DNA of 64,000 nt. It comes from Sthenelais limicola (Eukaryota; Annelida; Polychaeta; Phyllodocida; Sigalionidae). The stretch is taken from positions 8,687,555 through 8,751,554 of the forward strand of contig OW804094.1 of the NCBI GenBank assembly GCA_942159475.1, in the 5' to 3' direction. How positions within the stretch are numbered: position 1 is the first letter of the stretch; each line of letters begins with the position of its first letter. Of the stretch, positions 41,753 to 52,844 are shown in pieces. The notes under the pieces are model-generated. The model did not search any database, was not told the DNA's origin, and saw nothing but the letters and a program-made list of their open reading frames with translations. A program made the translations under genes and the position numbers.

Positions 41753-41872
41753 ACTAAAATCAATGCAATGCCGAATATATTCGAATTTACCTAGTATTGA
41801 CCAAATTGCAGTCTAATTTAGCAGAATTTCTTAATGTATACAGCTGCCAATTGTACATTTTCTAAAGATCTT
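41753..41872 (-). repeat. MITE family A copy (A1), left half missing
   Basis: CTAAAATCAATGCAATGCCG to TTTTCTAAAGATCTTC. Confidence 0.75.
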
Positions 41873-41904
41873 CAGAGTATTCACCCTATAACACATCACA
41901 AATA

Positions 41905-42259
41905 TGGTCCGTTTTAGGAAAATAGGTCATAAGTCGCAAAATATGGATTTTGAGATATCACCATAATTGAAAAGAGGAGATCAAGCCGATTCCAATGATA
42001 GTAAACACTAGAAAAGGTTTGCAATGTTTCTGGATGGGTAATTACCAGTAACTAACTAAATATACCCCATATGAAGGCCTTTGAAACGCAAAGATATATT
42101 TGATACAATGTCCTGTAGTTTGTTACATGGACCTACATGACTATAAGTGCTAAACCCTCTAAAGGTCAGAACATTTCAATAAAGAGATTTTGTAAATAAA
42201 TGACTTTGAAAAATATCAATTTTGCGACTTATGACTCATTGTCCTGAAACACATCACAT
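41905..42259 (-). repeat. MITE family B copy, internally deleted
   Basis: GGTCCGTTTTAGGAAAATAG to TTGTCCTGAAACACATCAC. The ATAAGTATTTCTATATTTTAAG segment is missing. Confidence 0.85.
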
Positions 42260-42422
42260 ATGACTTGAACGTTCAGAGTGTGATCCTTTGGTATACTTGG
42301 GATACCCTGAAGATCTCAACGTACAAAATACATTTTCAGTATCGCATTATTACAAATTGTGTATGTTTATTGAATAAACATTTTATATTTACTTCTAATG
42401 GAAAAAAATGGAATATGTATAT

Positions 42423-42657
42423 GGGTCAGATTTTCAGAAAATGTACAATTCGCCATCAGTAATCCTCTCAAATAACCCACATATACGACAGGAATCAGCT
42501 TCAAAATGCAGTTTAACATAACAGAACTGATACTTTAAGTCAATGTGACACTGAATATACATAGATATACCCAGTATTCTTCATTTTTCAGCCTAATTTA
42601 GCTGAATTTACTGAATATGCAAATCTGCCAATTGTACATTTTCTGAAAATCTTACCC
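42423..42657 (-). repeat. MITE family A copy (A2), complete
   Basis: GGGTCAGATTTTCAGAAAAT ... TTTCTGAAAATCTTACCC; ATATAT-type flanks. Confidence 0.9.
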
Positions 42658-42685
42658 ATATAAGAGTCACGTGCCAAGACCATAA

Positions 42686-42920
42686 GGGTCAGATTTTCAG
42701 AAAATGTACAATTGGCAGATCTACGCATTTAGTAAGTTCTGCTAAATTAGACTGAAAAATGGGCAATACTTGGTAAATCTGGGTATATTTTGCACTGCAT
42801 TGATTCTAGCAATCGGTTTGGTTATGTTGAACTGAATTTTGAACTTTATTTTCGTCATAAAATTGGGGTATTTGAGAGGAATGGTGAAGGTGAATTGTAC
42901 ATTTTCTGAAAATCTGACCC
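42686..42920 (+). repeat. MITE family A copy (A1), complete
   Basis: GGGTCAGATTTTCAGAAAAT to TTTCTGAAAATCTGACCC. Intermediate in the interior (AGACTGAAAAATGGGCAATA), sharing features of A1 and A2. Confidence 0.9.
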
Positions 42921-43088
42921 GTTAGCTAATCATGGCGAGGGTGTGTTTATACCATGTCTTACCTTACTGTCATGTCTACCATGTGAAGCTGGTTCCATTT
43001 GGCTACTTCAAATATGGATGAGTTGATATCCCATATCAGCTCCTAACAGACGTACGGTACCAGAGGCGTGGGGCTAGACAAACCATAT

Positions 43089-43321
43089 GGGTGAGAGTTC
43101 CAGAAAATGCACAATTCACATTCAGAAATCTTTCTAAATAACCCAAATTTAATACAAAAATGAGACTCAAAACACAATTCAACATAACCAAACACATGAT
43201 TTGAATCAACTCGATGCCAGATAAACTCAGATATAGCTAATATTCATCATTTTATAGGCCAATTTAGCAGAATTTCCTAGATGTGTAGAGCTGCAATTTG
43301 TAGATTTTCTGGTGGCCTAAT
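43089..43321 (-). repeat. MITE family A copy (A2), diverged
   Basis: GGGTGAGAGTTCCAGAAAAT at the left; the right end GATTTTCTGGTGGCCTAAT is decayed. Confidence 0.75.
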
Positions 43322-43341
43322 CTTTTCTGGCGTCTATAATC

Positions 43342-43527
43342 TACAGTCTAGGCCCAAAGTTGAGAGAGTCCCTTCAAATGGAGGGAAAGCATCTCGTCTC
43401 AAACCGCAAAGTGCCATTATAATTCCATTAAGACCGCTGAATGTCATATTTAATCCCAGTCGTAGTCCAGGAAACCGATTAGCGCAGTAGGCGTCCAATC
43501 AATAACATACAATTTTTATCTGATCTG
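43342..43527 (+). repeat. dispersed repeat J, copy 2
   Basis: CAGTCTAGGCCCAAAGTTGA to CAATTTTTATCTGATCTGA; see 943-1130. Confidence 0.65.
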
Positions 43528-43567
43528 AGGGTTTGGACCTAACAGATAAGATAAAGAGGGAGTATAA

Positions 43568-43802
43568 GGGTCAGATTTTCAGAAAATGTACAATTCGCCT
43601 TCACCAATCTTCTCAAATAACCCCAATTTCAGACGAAAATAAAGTTCAAAATAAAGCTCAACCTAACCAAACAGATTGCTAGAATCAATGCAATGCAGAA
43701 TATACTCGAATTGACCTAGTATTGACCAAATTGCAGGCTAATTTACCAGAATTTATTAAATGTGTACAGCTGCCAATTGTACATTTTCTGAAAATTTGAC
43801 CC
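43568..43802 (-). repeat. MITE family A copy (A1), complete
   Basis: GGGTCAGATTTTCAGAAAAT ... TTTCTGAAAATTTGACCC. Confidence 0.9.
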
Positions 43803-43896
43803 ATAAGGTGGGTGAGATGAGTTTAGGATTGTTGGTGAAGGAGAAGGAGAGAGAGACATTTACTTAATACGGTGATGTGGTGGTTTTAGGTCATAT

Positions 43897-44045
43897 GGGT
43901 CAGACTTTCAGAAGATGTACAATTAGCTTTTCCAATCCTCTCAAATAACTCATTTTTGAGACAAAAATAGTGTTCAAGTGTACAGTAGTACAATAGTGTA
44001 CAGTTTAACATAGCAGAGCTGCCAATTGTACATTAACATCTAACC
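43897..44045 (-). repeat. MITE family A copy, large internal deletion
   Basis: GGGTCAGACTTTCAGAAGAT at the left and AATTGTACATTAACATCTAACCC at the right (149 bp in all). A short GTGTACAGTAGTACAATAG duplication marks the deletion junction. Confidence 0.75.
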
Positions 44046-44202
44046 CATATTCACTGTGCTACACTACAGACTGGTGTAAGTGAGGGCCTATGTGACTGGT
44101 ACCAGCACGATCAGGGCCCTATTATACTGTATTTATTGGTGTGGTGTATTGGGCAAACATGTTGAAATGGCTATTGAAACAAGCAGGAAAGGTATTGTAT
44201 AT

Positions 44203-44437
44203 GGGTGAGATTTTCAGAAAATGTACAATTTACTTTCACCAATTCTCTGAAATAACCCTAATTTCAGACAAAAAAAAAGTTCAAAATACAGTTCAACCTA
44301 ACCAAACACATTCTTAGAATCAATGCAATGCCGAATATACTCGAATTTATAAAGTATTGACCAAATGGCAGGCTAGTTTAGCAGAATTTACTAAATGTGT
44401 ACCGCTGCTAATTGTACATTTTCTGACTATCTGGCCC
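44203..44437 (-). repeat. MITE family A copy (A1), complete
   Basis: GGGTGAGATTTTCAGAAAAT ... TTTCTGACTATCTGGCCC. Confidence 0.88.
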
Positions 44438-44506
44438 ATTTATTGGAGTATGCAACATGTTGAAATGCTTATTGAAACAAGCAGGACAATTATTGAACAC
44501 ATAGTC

Positions 44507-44916
44507 GTGATCCGTTTGAGGGAAATGAGTCATAAGTCGCAAAATATGCATTTTGAGATATCACCATATTTGAAAAAAGGAGATCAAGGGAATTCCAATG
44601 ATAGTAAACAATGGGATACCCAATAAGTATTTCTATATTTTAAGTTTGATATTTTTATTTTTTTTTAAAAAAGTTGGCAATGTTCCTGGATGGGTAATTA
44701 CCAGTAAAATAACTAAATACACTCCATGCGAAGGCCTTCAAAACGCATGAATATATTTAATATACAGTCCCGAAATTTGCTACATGGATATATAAGAGTA
44801 TAAGTACTAAAAACCTTTGAAAATCAGAACATTCCAATAAAGAGATCTTGGGAAAAAAAACCTTTGAAAAATATCAATTTTGCGACTTATGACTCATTTT
44901 CCTGAAACGCATCACA
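44507..44916 (-). repeat. MITE family B copy, complete
   Basis: GTGATCCGTTTGAGGGAAAT to TTTTCCTGAAACGCATCAC. The bases before it (GAAATGCTTATTGAAACAAGC) repeat the bases before the A copy at 44203. Confidence 0.9.
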
Positions 44917-45031
44917 ATTATTACTGAGTCGTCCCCCCGCCCCACACAATAGCACTGTTGTACGTTCCTGTCGCACGTTCCATAATCACATTATTCCAAG
45001 GCACAATCACCCTTATTGGAACCAGACAAAT

Positions 45032-45274
45032 GTCATCCGTTTTAGGAAAATAAGTTATAAGTCGCAAAAAATGGATTTTGAGATATCATTATATTTGAAA
45101 AGATGAGATCAAGCCGATTCTAATGATAATAAACACTAGGACATTAACTATGCATTTCTATATTTTAAGTGTTATATTTTTATTATTGAAAACAAAGTTT
45201 GATGTATTTTGGGGTGAGCAATTACTAGTATATTAGCTAAATACATTCATTACGACAACCCTAGAAATACATAG
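45032..45274 (-). repeat. MITE family B copy, left part (LINE target)
   Basis: CATCCGTTTTAGGAAAATAA to CCCTAGAAATACATAG. The remainder continues at 46740. Confidence 0.85.
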
Positions 45275-46730
45275 CAAGGGCAGTCTACATAATAATCTCA
45301 TAACAAGGGCAGTCTACCTCGATCTCAAAAAAGCATTCGACACGGTAAATCACCAGTGTCTCATCCAAAAACTCTCAAAAATTGGCATAAAATGCAAAGA
45401 ATTGGATTGGTTCAAAGAATATCTATCGGATCGGCAACAAATGGTCTCAGTAAACAAATTAACATCTTCAGAATTAAAAATTACCTGTGGAGTTCCCTAA
45501 GGAACTACCCTTGGACCTTTATTGTTCAATATATATATTAATGATCTCCCAAATTATATCAAAAACTCCAAAATTCAAATGTTCGCTGAAGTCACCATAA
45601 TCTATTTATCAGGAAGAGACCCATCCGATATAACAAAAAAATTACAAGAAGATCTTAATGCCATGAACTACTGGTACATGGACAACAAGATATCATTAAA
45701 TTTAACTAAATCCAAGGTTCAAACCTTTTTCAGCACTTCAACAATGAAATCGGGGTGGACAAGAGGTGAACTAGGTCTGAGGCCAGAAAACACATTGGTT
45801 CTCAATGGACAAGCACTACAAGCAGTAGATACCTACAAATATTTAGGAATAGAAATTGAAAATACCCTTAAATTTAAATCACAAATCACAAAACTAATAA
45901 ATCTACTAAATTACAAAAGCTGGCAGATAGCAAAACTAAAACACAAAGTCCCAACCTCAACTCTTCTCTTAATATACAAAGTAATGGTTCTGCCAATAAT
46001 AGACCATTCAGATATCTACCATGACTCACATACAACAAACTTCACCCACAAACTACAGATTATACAGAACAAAATATTACGAACCATATATAGCTTACCA
46101 GCGAGAGCCATTGTGGATAATTTACATGTAACAAAAGGTATCCTCCCTCTAAAACAAAGGAGACGACTGCATATTCTGCAGGCGGGCCACCGTCTGGCGC
46201 AAATTCCAGGATTCCTAGATCTACGCGACATTAACACCAGAAATTTCGCATTGGGCAGAAAAACACTCAAACAGAAAACCCCAAAATCCGAACAAATCCG
46301 GAAATCCATCATATTTAGAATCCCGTTCTCCTGGAACGCGCTCCAGACGGAGGCCCATAGAATAAATGTCACGTCAATATTCAAACTAAGAGCAGAAACA
46401 ACGTATATCTGGAACGATAACAATTTTATTGATTGACTTTCAACAAACTCAACACCACTGTATAAAGCTTTGTCGGAAAGGTTCTAAAACTGTGATCTAG
46501 AGAGTGCACAAAGTAAATGATATACAACTGTACGCCGTCACCCATTAAATTAAAACACTGTAAGAAAACTGATACTGTCCAATAACAGTGGGCCGCCTCC
46601 AGTCATTGACGGTCGCGGTATTGTTCACTGTTATACAACTGTAAGCCAAGAGAAGACCGGCAAACCTCCCACCCAGCTGGAGAAATGTCTTCAAAGAATT
46701 CTAATAAACCGTTTCAATACAATACAATAC
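45275..46730 (+). mobile_element. 5'-truncated LINE with target duplication
   Basis: AATACATAG at 45266-45274 and 46731-46739 is a 9-bp duplication of the B target. The element contains the RT remnant at 45303-46436, a 3' UTR of about 280 bp and a short AATAC tail. Near the 5' end the string AAGGGCAGTCTAC occurs twice (45276 and 45305), possibly formed at integration. Clade looks CR1/Jockey-like; not resolved further. Confidence 0.82.
45303..46436 (+). pseudogene. LINE reverse transcriptase, inactive
   Basis: One frame reads VYLDLKKAFDTVNHQ (RT motif with the first Asp), then CGVP, a TAA at 45498-45500 where Gln is usual, then GTTLGPLLFNIYINDLP. The catalytic FADD box reads FAEV (45582-45593), so both metal-binding Asp residues are lost. 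The rest is uninterrupted for over 800 bases through KYLGIEIENTLKFKSQI, the QNKILRTIYSLPARA thumb-like region and the IPFSWNALQTEAHRI tail to the stop at 46434-46436. The nuclease domain and everything upstream of the RT are absent. Unable to polymerise. Confidence 0.85.
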
Positions 46731-46739
46731 AATACATAG

Positions 46740-46904
46740 ATATATTTATTACACTGTCCTGAAATTCGGTACATGTATTCAAGCTACAAGAGGCTTTAAG
46801 CATAAAAAAAATTAAAACATGCCAATAAATATATCCTGTGAATAAATCCCCTTGAAAAATAACAATTTTGCGACTTGTGACTTATTTTCCTGAAATACAT
46901 CACA
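46740..46904 (-). repeat. MITE family B copy, right part (LINE target)
   Basis: ATATATTTATTACACTGTCC to TTTTCCTGAAATACATCAC, completing the copy started at 45032. Confidence 0.85.
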
Positions 46905-46906
46905 AA

Positions 46907-47067
46907 TGGGTTGCAAACATCTGGCTGGAGTGAATTTGGAATCGCTTTGATTTATAGTATCAGTTCTATAATATTAAACAGCATTGTGAAGCTTATTTTT
47001 GTCTTAAATATGGGTTATTTGAAAGAATTAATCAAGGCGAATTGTACATTTTCTGACAATATGACCC
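46907..47067 (+). repeat. MITE family A copy (A2), left half missing
   Basis: Begins with ATGGGTTGCAAACATCTGGC and ends TTTCTGACAATATGACCC. Confidence 0.75.
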
Positions 47068-47207
47068 ATAACCAAACACCAAAACCCTAAAATGGTTAAG
47101 CGATGACTTGAAAACACAGACTGAAACTGATTTTAATTCTTAAACGCAAACAGTGTTTTATTTTGTGTTACCGCCAAACTAAAACTAAGTTTTAGTGACT
47201 AAGAACC

Positions 47208-48482
47208 CAGCTAGGAATTTGACATCACAGAGAGCTCACAGAGAGCTCACAAAATTCCCCTCAGAGAGCTCACACTATGAGCTCATAGTTAGGTCAATCT
47301 GTAACCTCTTATTTAGCTCAGACTGATCTCACAGTGTGAGCTCACAGTGTACTCATACTATGAATTCACTGTGACGTTATAAGTAAGAGCACACTGTGAG
47401 CTCACACTATGAGCTCATAGTTAGGTCAATCTGTAACCTCTTATTTAGCTCAGAATGATCTCCCAGTGTGAGCTCACAGTGTACTCATACTATGAATTCA
47501 CTGTGAGATTATAAGTAAGAGCACACTGTGAGCTATCACAGTGGCATCAAAATGATCTCTTAATGTGACCTCGATCAGCTTCTAAACAGCAGCTCAGTGC
47601 TAAGGTAGAATGTTTCTCCACAGAAGCATTTCACCCAAGAGCATTCAAGGAGAGACCGCATGGTCCCTTTGCTTGAGTTTCTCATCACTTTAACTTACCC
47701 TTCATACAGTCCAGTCTGGTAGCTGACATAGTTTATGTGTATTTGCCTAGGAAACCTAGTATAGGCCTACTACCTAGTAGTATTGTGAGGGTGTTTTCTT
47801 CTCAACATTAAAGCAGGTAAATTATCCAAATAAACTATTAAGTTCATTGCTTTTAATATTCCCAAGTTTATGATGTGTAATATCTATGAAGTATAAATGC
47901 CTCATATAAGTATGATTAGTGAGACTTTTGTTCTATTAGAAAGTGTAAATGTAATGCAGTAACCTGTGACACCACCTAGTGAAAGCCAAGTTCTACGGTA
48001 CTGCCACCTGGTGAGAAAAAAAGGCATCAACCATTCATGTGAGATCACATATGTAAGATCACAAACATCTCACCCAGACCTCATAGTTCTGATCTCACAT
48101 CTATGAGAAGTTTCTGAGCTCACTAAGATATCACAGCTCTTAGCTAAATGTGAGCTCCAACTTGTGAGCTCATACTGAGATCACACTGAAACCATTCATG
48201 TGAGATCACATATGCAAGACCACAAACATCTCACCTAGACCTCATAGTTCTGATCTCACATCTATGAGAAGCTTCTGAGCTCACTGAGATATCACAGCTG
48301 TTAGCTAAATATGAGCTAGAACTTGTGAACTCACACTGAGATCACACTGAAACCATTCATGTCAGATCACATATGCAAGATCACAAAAAGCTCACCCAGA
48401 CCTCAACGTTCTGATATCACATGTGTGAGACGTTTTTGAGCTCATAGCGAGATCTACATGAGCTCACTTCCTAGCTGGGAAC
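47208..48482. mobile_element. composite inverted-repeat element with internal tandem arrays
   Basis: Short inverted ends CCCAGCTAGGAA (47208) and TTCCTAGCTGGG (48468). The interior is dominated by GAGCTCAC/GTGAGCTC motifs: a roughly 130-bp unit repeated twice at about 47275-47535 (TAGGTCAATCTGTAACCTCT) and a roughly 160-bp unit repeated almost three times at about 48031-48460 (CATTCATGTGAGATCACATA). Between them lies a unique part with no coding potential. Fits a large non-autonomous DNA transposon that carries subterminal tandem repeats; type not assigned. Confidence 0.65.
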
Positions 48483-48514
48483 AACACGGTCAGGGTATTC
48501 CAAACATGTTTCTT

Positions 48515-48610
48515 TTTCCCCCTCCCACCCCTCCAATCCCCCCCACCCCCTCCCGCCCCCCCCCACTCCCCCCACCCAACCACCCGACACCCTCCCCCTA
48601 CCCCTCATCC
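48515..48610 (+). repeat. C-rich low-complexity tract
   Basis: CCCCCACCC-type sequence. The open frames on both strands here are compositional. Confidence 0.85.
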
Positions 48611-48988
48611 AACCGCTACAATCTTTCCCTCCTTCGTCCTCAATACCGGAAATGGTAGAAATTCTCATTTCCGGTGTACCGATAGAGGTCTTACAGACAT
48701 TCTACATTGTAACCATATCACGTGACAGGATGGTTGCCATGACGAGGCAATACTGACCGCTGGTCACTCCCTCTAGTGGCAGAATTACGCAAATTAATCA
48801 TTAATACCAGTGGTCAGGGCTACCTAACTGTCCCGGTTAGGAAACACTTGCAATTAGTCAGTAATTTACCATGGTCAATTAATTCATTGTTGTGCCCTCA
48901 GAGCTTCCGAATCATGGCAATCTTGTGTGCATCACCTGGTAATTGGATCTTCTATGTACTAGTATTAGTTGTTGATAATAGGGTACAG
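48611..48988. other. no gene seen; small hairpin
   Basis: ATACCGGAAATG and CATTTCCGGTGT near 48642-48679 form a short hairpin. Nothing else recognised. Confidence 0.4.
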
Positions 48989-49075
48989 GTGTCAGATTTC
49001 TAGAAAATGTACAATTCGCCTTCACTAATCCTCTCAAATAACTCACATTTAAGACAAAAATAAGGTTTAAACTAA
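48989..49075 (-). repeat. MITE family A left-end fragment
   Basis: GTGTCAGATTTCTAGAAAAT through ACTCACATTTAAGACAAAAA. Confidence 0.7.
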
Positions 49076-49398
49076 ATTGGCAATCCAAATGAACGAAACA
49101 GTTAAACCTACTTTGGTATGTTTATTTTGTATGAGTTTTCATGAATTAGTTGTGCAACAGATTCTCGTCGGTTGGCCAAAGAACGAAGGCGATTAAGGAA
49201 GATTATGGAACAAGGAAGGTCTTAAGAAACTGTACGAACGAACAGCAAAGATTGGGATACCAGCAGCATTATGCAACAAAGCCCAGGATGTGCACATACA
49301 TGTTATCCCTTTTATCTTTATCCGTTTAATCTTAACCATCACTTCACATATAGGTTAAACAAAGACCATTGGTTGAATTCAATTGAAAAAAACAGACT
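49076..49398. other. no gene seen
   Basis: Unassigned sequence between two A fragments. Confidence 0.35.
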
Positions 49399-49692
49399 AG
49401 GTACAATTAGCCTTCACCAATCTTTTCAAACAACTCAAATATCAGACCAAAATGAGGTTCAAAATATACTTTAAGATAACCATAACAAAATATATACCAT
49501 CGACAATCTAGTCAATTTAATCAATTCTGCTTAATCAGACTCGAAAAAGGTCAATACTAGGTATGTTCAAGTTTATTTAGTATTGTGATGATTCAAACAA
49601 TTTGTTTATTTTTGTTGAAGTGTATTTCTTACCTGATTTTATCTTAAATTTGACGGATTTGAGAGGATTTGTGAAGGCGAATTGTACATATT
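49399..49692. repeat. two decayed family A pieces, facing each other
   Basis: A reverse piece at 49399-49490 (GTACAATTAGCCTTCACCAA) and a forward piece at 49500-49692 ending GAATTGTACATATTCAGAC. Confidence 0.6.
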
Positions 49693-49857
49693 CAGACTAC
49701 CTATAGCCACTAATGGATCACTTCCTCACGCCTAAGGGACATAGAGGTGTCACATGACACGTGCGACCTTGACACTTGTCAAGGTCAATGGATTCACTGA
49801 CACCTGATTCTTGACACATAAGAAGGTTACACTGTAATGATGTATTGGGTCAGATGG

Positions 49858-50046
49858 GAGGCCCCATCCCCCATCCCCGATCCCCCATCCCCGATCCCCC
49901 ATCCCCCATCCCCCATCCCCCCATCCCCCATCCCCCATCCCCCATCCCCCATCCCCCATCCCCCATCCCCCATCCCATTCCCCCATCCCCCATCCCCCCA
50001 TCCCCCCATCCCCCCATCCCCCCATCCCCCCATCCCCCCATCCCCC
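49858..50046 (+). repeat. CCCCAT/CCCCCAT satellite
   Basis: About 27 units of CCCCCAT and its 6-bp form over 189 bp. All open frames across it (Pro/Ser/His or Gly/Trp/Met) are artefacts. Confidence 0.97.
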
Positions 50047-50469
50047 AATGTTTCTGTTTCTGCAGGAATATTCTTTTTTCCCTGCTTTTGTTTCTTTTTT
50101 ATTCTTTCATTATTTAAGATGTATGTACACTTTTTTGTTTCTAAAGAACAGAGGATGTAATGCTCTTATCTCACCAGATAATAAACTAATCGATTAATAA
50201 GGTGACTAGAGCAAGTAACATCTTTGTAAGAACTCAGGTCTTCAGACATGATTAACTTTAAAACGTATTTCTTTATTCATATGCAATGTCATGTTGCTTG
50301 TTAATATGTGGGCCGTTTCTGCTTAGTATATCTTTCCTTTTGTAATTATATCATAAAAACCCATATGGTAGCATTAGGCAACGCACGAAGACACCCGGGT
50401 AGGGTATAATGAATCTCTTATGTTTCTCCTCATTTAACTGTATTGGCCTCAAATGAAATAAAAAAATAA
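50047..50469. other. no gene seen
   Basis: Unassigned. Confidence 0.4.
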
Positions 50470-50719
50470 AGATTTTCAGAAAATACACAACTAAATCGAA
50501 AGCTCTACACATTTGGTAACTTTTTGGTAACTTTTGTTAAATTAGACAGACAAATTATAAATAATGAGTATATCATTGTATCTTTGGCATTGTGTTGATG
50601 GAAAATATCTCTTTCATTGTGTTTAACTGCATTTTGAACGTCACTTTTCACTTAGATTGGGGTTATTTGAAAGGATTGGTGAAGGTGATTGGTGAATTGT
50701 ACATTTTCTGACAATCTGA
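50470..50719 (+). repeat. MITE family A copy (A2 variant)
   Basis: Left end AGATTTTCAGAAAATACACA, right end TTTCTGACAATCTGACC. It contains small internal duplications (TTTGGTAACT twice; GGTGAAGGTGATTGGTGAAT). Confidence 0.8.
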
Positions 50720-51133
50720 CCATATTCGTGTATGTTTGCACTGGCAACAGGTTCTAACTCATTTCTTTGGGTATGTTGAAATATTATCCTTTTTTATTTT
50801 ATCAGAGAACAGATTTTGAGTTTTATCGCACAACTGTGTAATTGCACAATCAGCTGGCAGTTCAGCCTTGTTTCATGCAGTCAAATCTAGTTACTAGTTC
50901 TCCCAGAGGGTGCCGCGTTTGGAGTTGAACTTTAAAATTAACAGGAATTCTTACGAAATTTGTTTTCATCAAACATTGGAATGAGATGTGATGGAGAATG
51001 AGTAATTACTTATGAATTATTGTTACTACATGTTAGTAGTCGATAATGTTGACAATACACTGACTGTTCAAGCTTGAGTTATAATACAGTAATCAGGCTA
51101 ATGGCTGTCGCCGTGTAGTGAGCAAGGCTATTT
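50720..51133. other. no gene seen
   Basis: Unassigned. Confidence 0.4.
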
Positions 51134-51543
51134 GTGATGTGTTTCAGGAAAATGAGTCATAAGTCGCAAAATTGGTGTTTTTCAAAGTCGTTTACTTACA
51201 AGATCTCTTTGTTGGAATATTTTCATTTTTGGAGTGTCTAGTCCTTGTGGTTGTATGAATTCATCTACCAGATTTCAAGACTATTTCTTAATTATATCAG
51301 TGCTTTTCTTAGATCATCCCATTGAGTATATTTAGCTACTTCACTGGTAATTATCCACCCAGAAATATTGCAAACGTTTTTTTCAAAAATAAAAATATCT
51401 AACTAAAAAGATAAAAGTACTTATGAGATGTCCTTAATGTTTACATTCATTGGAATCAGCTCCCCTCTTTTCAAATATGGTGATATCTCAAAATCCATAT
51501 TTTGCGACTTATGACTCTTATGACTTTCCTGAAACGGATCACA
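51134..51543 (+). repeat. MITE family B copy, complete
   Basis: GTGATGTGTTTCAGGAAAAT to CTTTCCTGAAACGGATCAC, with a TTATGACTC duplication in the right terminal repeat. Same subfamily as 7843-8283. Confidence 0.9.
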
Positions 51544-51546
51544 TTT

Positions 51547-51943
51547 GTGATCCGTTTTTTTCCGGATTTAAAATATGGATTTTGAGATATCATCATATTT
51601 GAACAGAGGAGATCAAACTGATTCCAATGATAGTAAACAGTAGGGCACCTAATAAGTAGTTCTATATTCTAAGTTTGATAATTTCATTTAAAAAAAAAAG
51701 GTTTACAATGTTTCTGGATGGGTCATTACCAGTATAGTAACTAAATATACTCCATACAAGGCCCTCAAAACGCATAGATATATTTAATACAATGTCTCGA
51801 AATTTCTTACATGGATCTATAGGACCATAAGTGCTGAGCTCTCTAGAACTCAGAGCATATCAATTAAGAGATCTTGTGGAAAAAAACACTCATAAAAATA
51901 TCAATTTGGTGACTTTTGACTCATGTTACTGGAACACATCCCA
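51547..51943 (-). repeat. MITE family B copy, complete, abutting the previous one
   Basis: GTGATCCGTTTTTTTCCGGA to TTACTGGAACACATCCC. Only three bases separate it from the inverse B copy before it. Confidence 0.88.
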
Positions 51944-52844
51944 TTTGAGCCCTGATCCATTGCAACAGGCGAGATATTTACAGTTGCCTGACACAATAGT
52001 CAGTAGACCGTACATATACACATACAGATACCGGTTGGCTACACAGAAGTGACAACTATGACAAGAGGCATACTATTTATTATATATTATTTATTATACT
52101 CAAATAGAACACGTTGTACCAATGTACTTCAATCTTAGTGTTAAGGGGATCTAGTGGTTATTAGTTACATCAGTAAAAGTAATTCTTGGTTTCTTGGAAG
52201 AGCTGTGAGGGCACAGAAAATATATTTGTAGTGTTGCCTGTGCCAAACACCACTCTTTATATACTACAACGGCTCATATTACAGCCTAGAGTTGTTCATG
52301 GTTTCCACTAGGTGGACCTGTTCTCTACATTACATCTTATCCAATATATTTACTGTATACTTCTAGTATTTACTGTGTCTCTATTATTTAACACTGTGTG
52401 TACTTTATTTAGACACCACTTCGTATGACTTCTATAATTCATGTGTACCATCCAAAGCTGCTTAATAAATCAGAGTAATAATATTAAGGCTCTTGTCTTT
52501 TATGTTATACCAAACTCTCCTCCTCTACATACAACCGGGTCATTACATTTTATCCTTTTTCCTGTCTATTGTAACTGTTTATAGAGGAAATAAAAGCATT
52601 TATAATATATATATTTCATCGGCCATTAATTCGAAAGGTAATCAGAGGTAGCAGAGGAAATAGTCGCAGTGAGTAAACACAATAGTTATTCTAGTCAGTA
52701 GTCTGCAGTAGGTGCAGACCAGAAACAAACATTCATTACCAATACTGATGCAGGTTGGCTACACAGAGATGCAATGAGATATAGGATAAGTTAAACATGT
52801 GATACACAACGGCAAGGCAAAGCATGACTGGCCAACATTCATTC
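51944..52844. other. no gene seen
   Basis: About 900 bp, the longest stretch in the middle of the window with no repeat family or coding signal I can name. Confidence 0.5.

Noticed and set aside
47216..48470. Regularly spaced repeats that could suggest a CRISPR-like array.
   Set aside because: Unit length, near-identity of whole units and eukaryotic context fit tandem duplication inside a transposon, with no unique spacers.
49750..50160. ORFs of Pro/Ser/His and Gly/Trp/Met repeats on both strands.
   Set aside because: By-products of the CCCCAT satellite.
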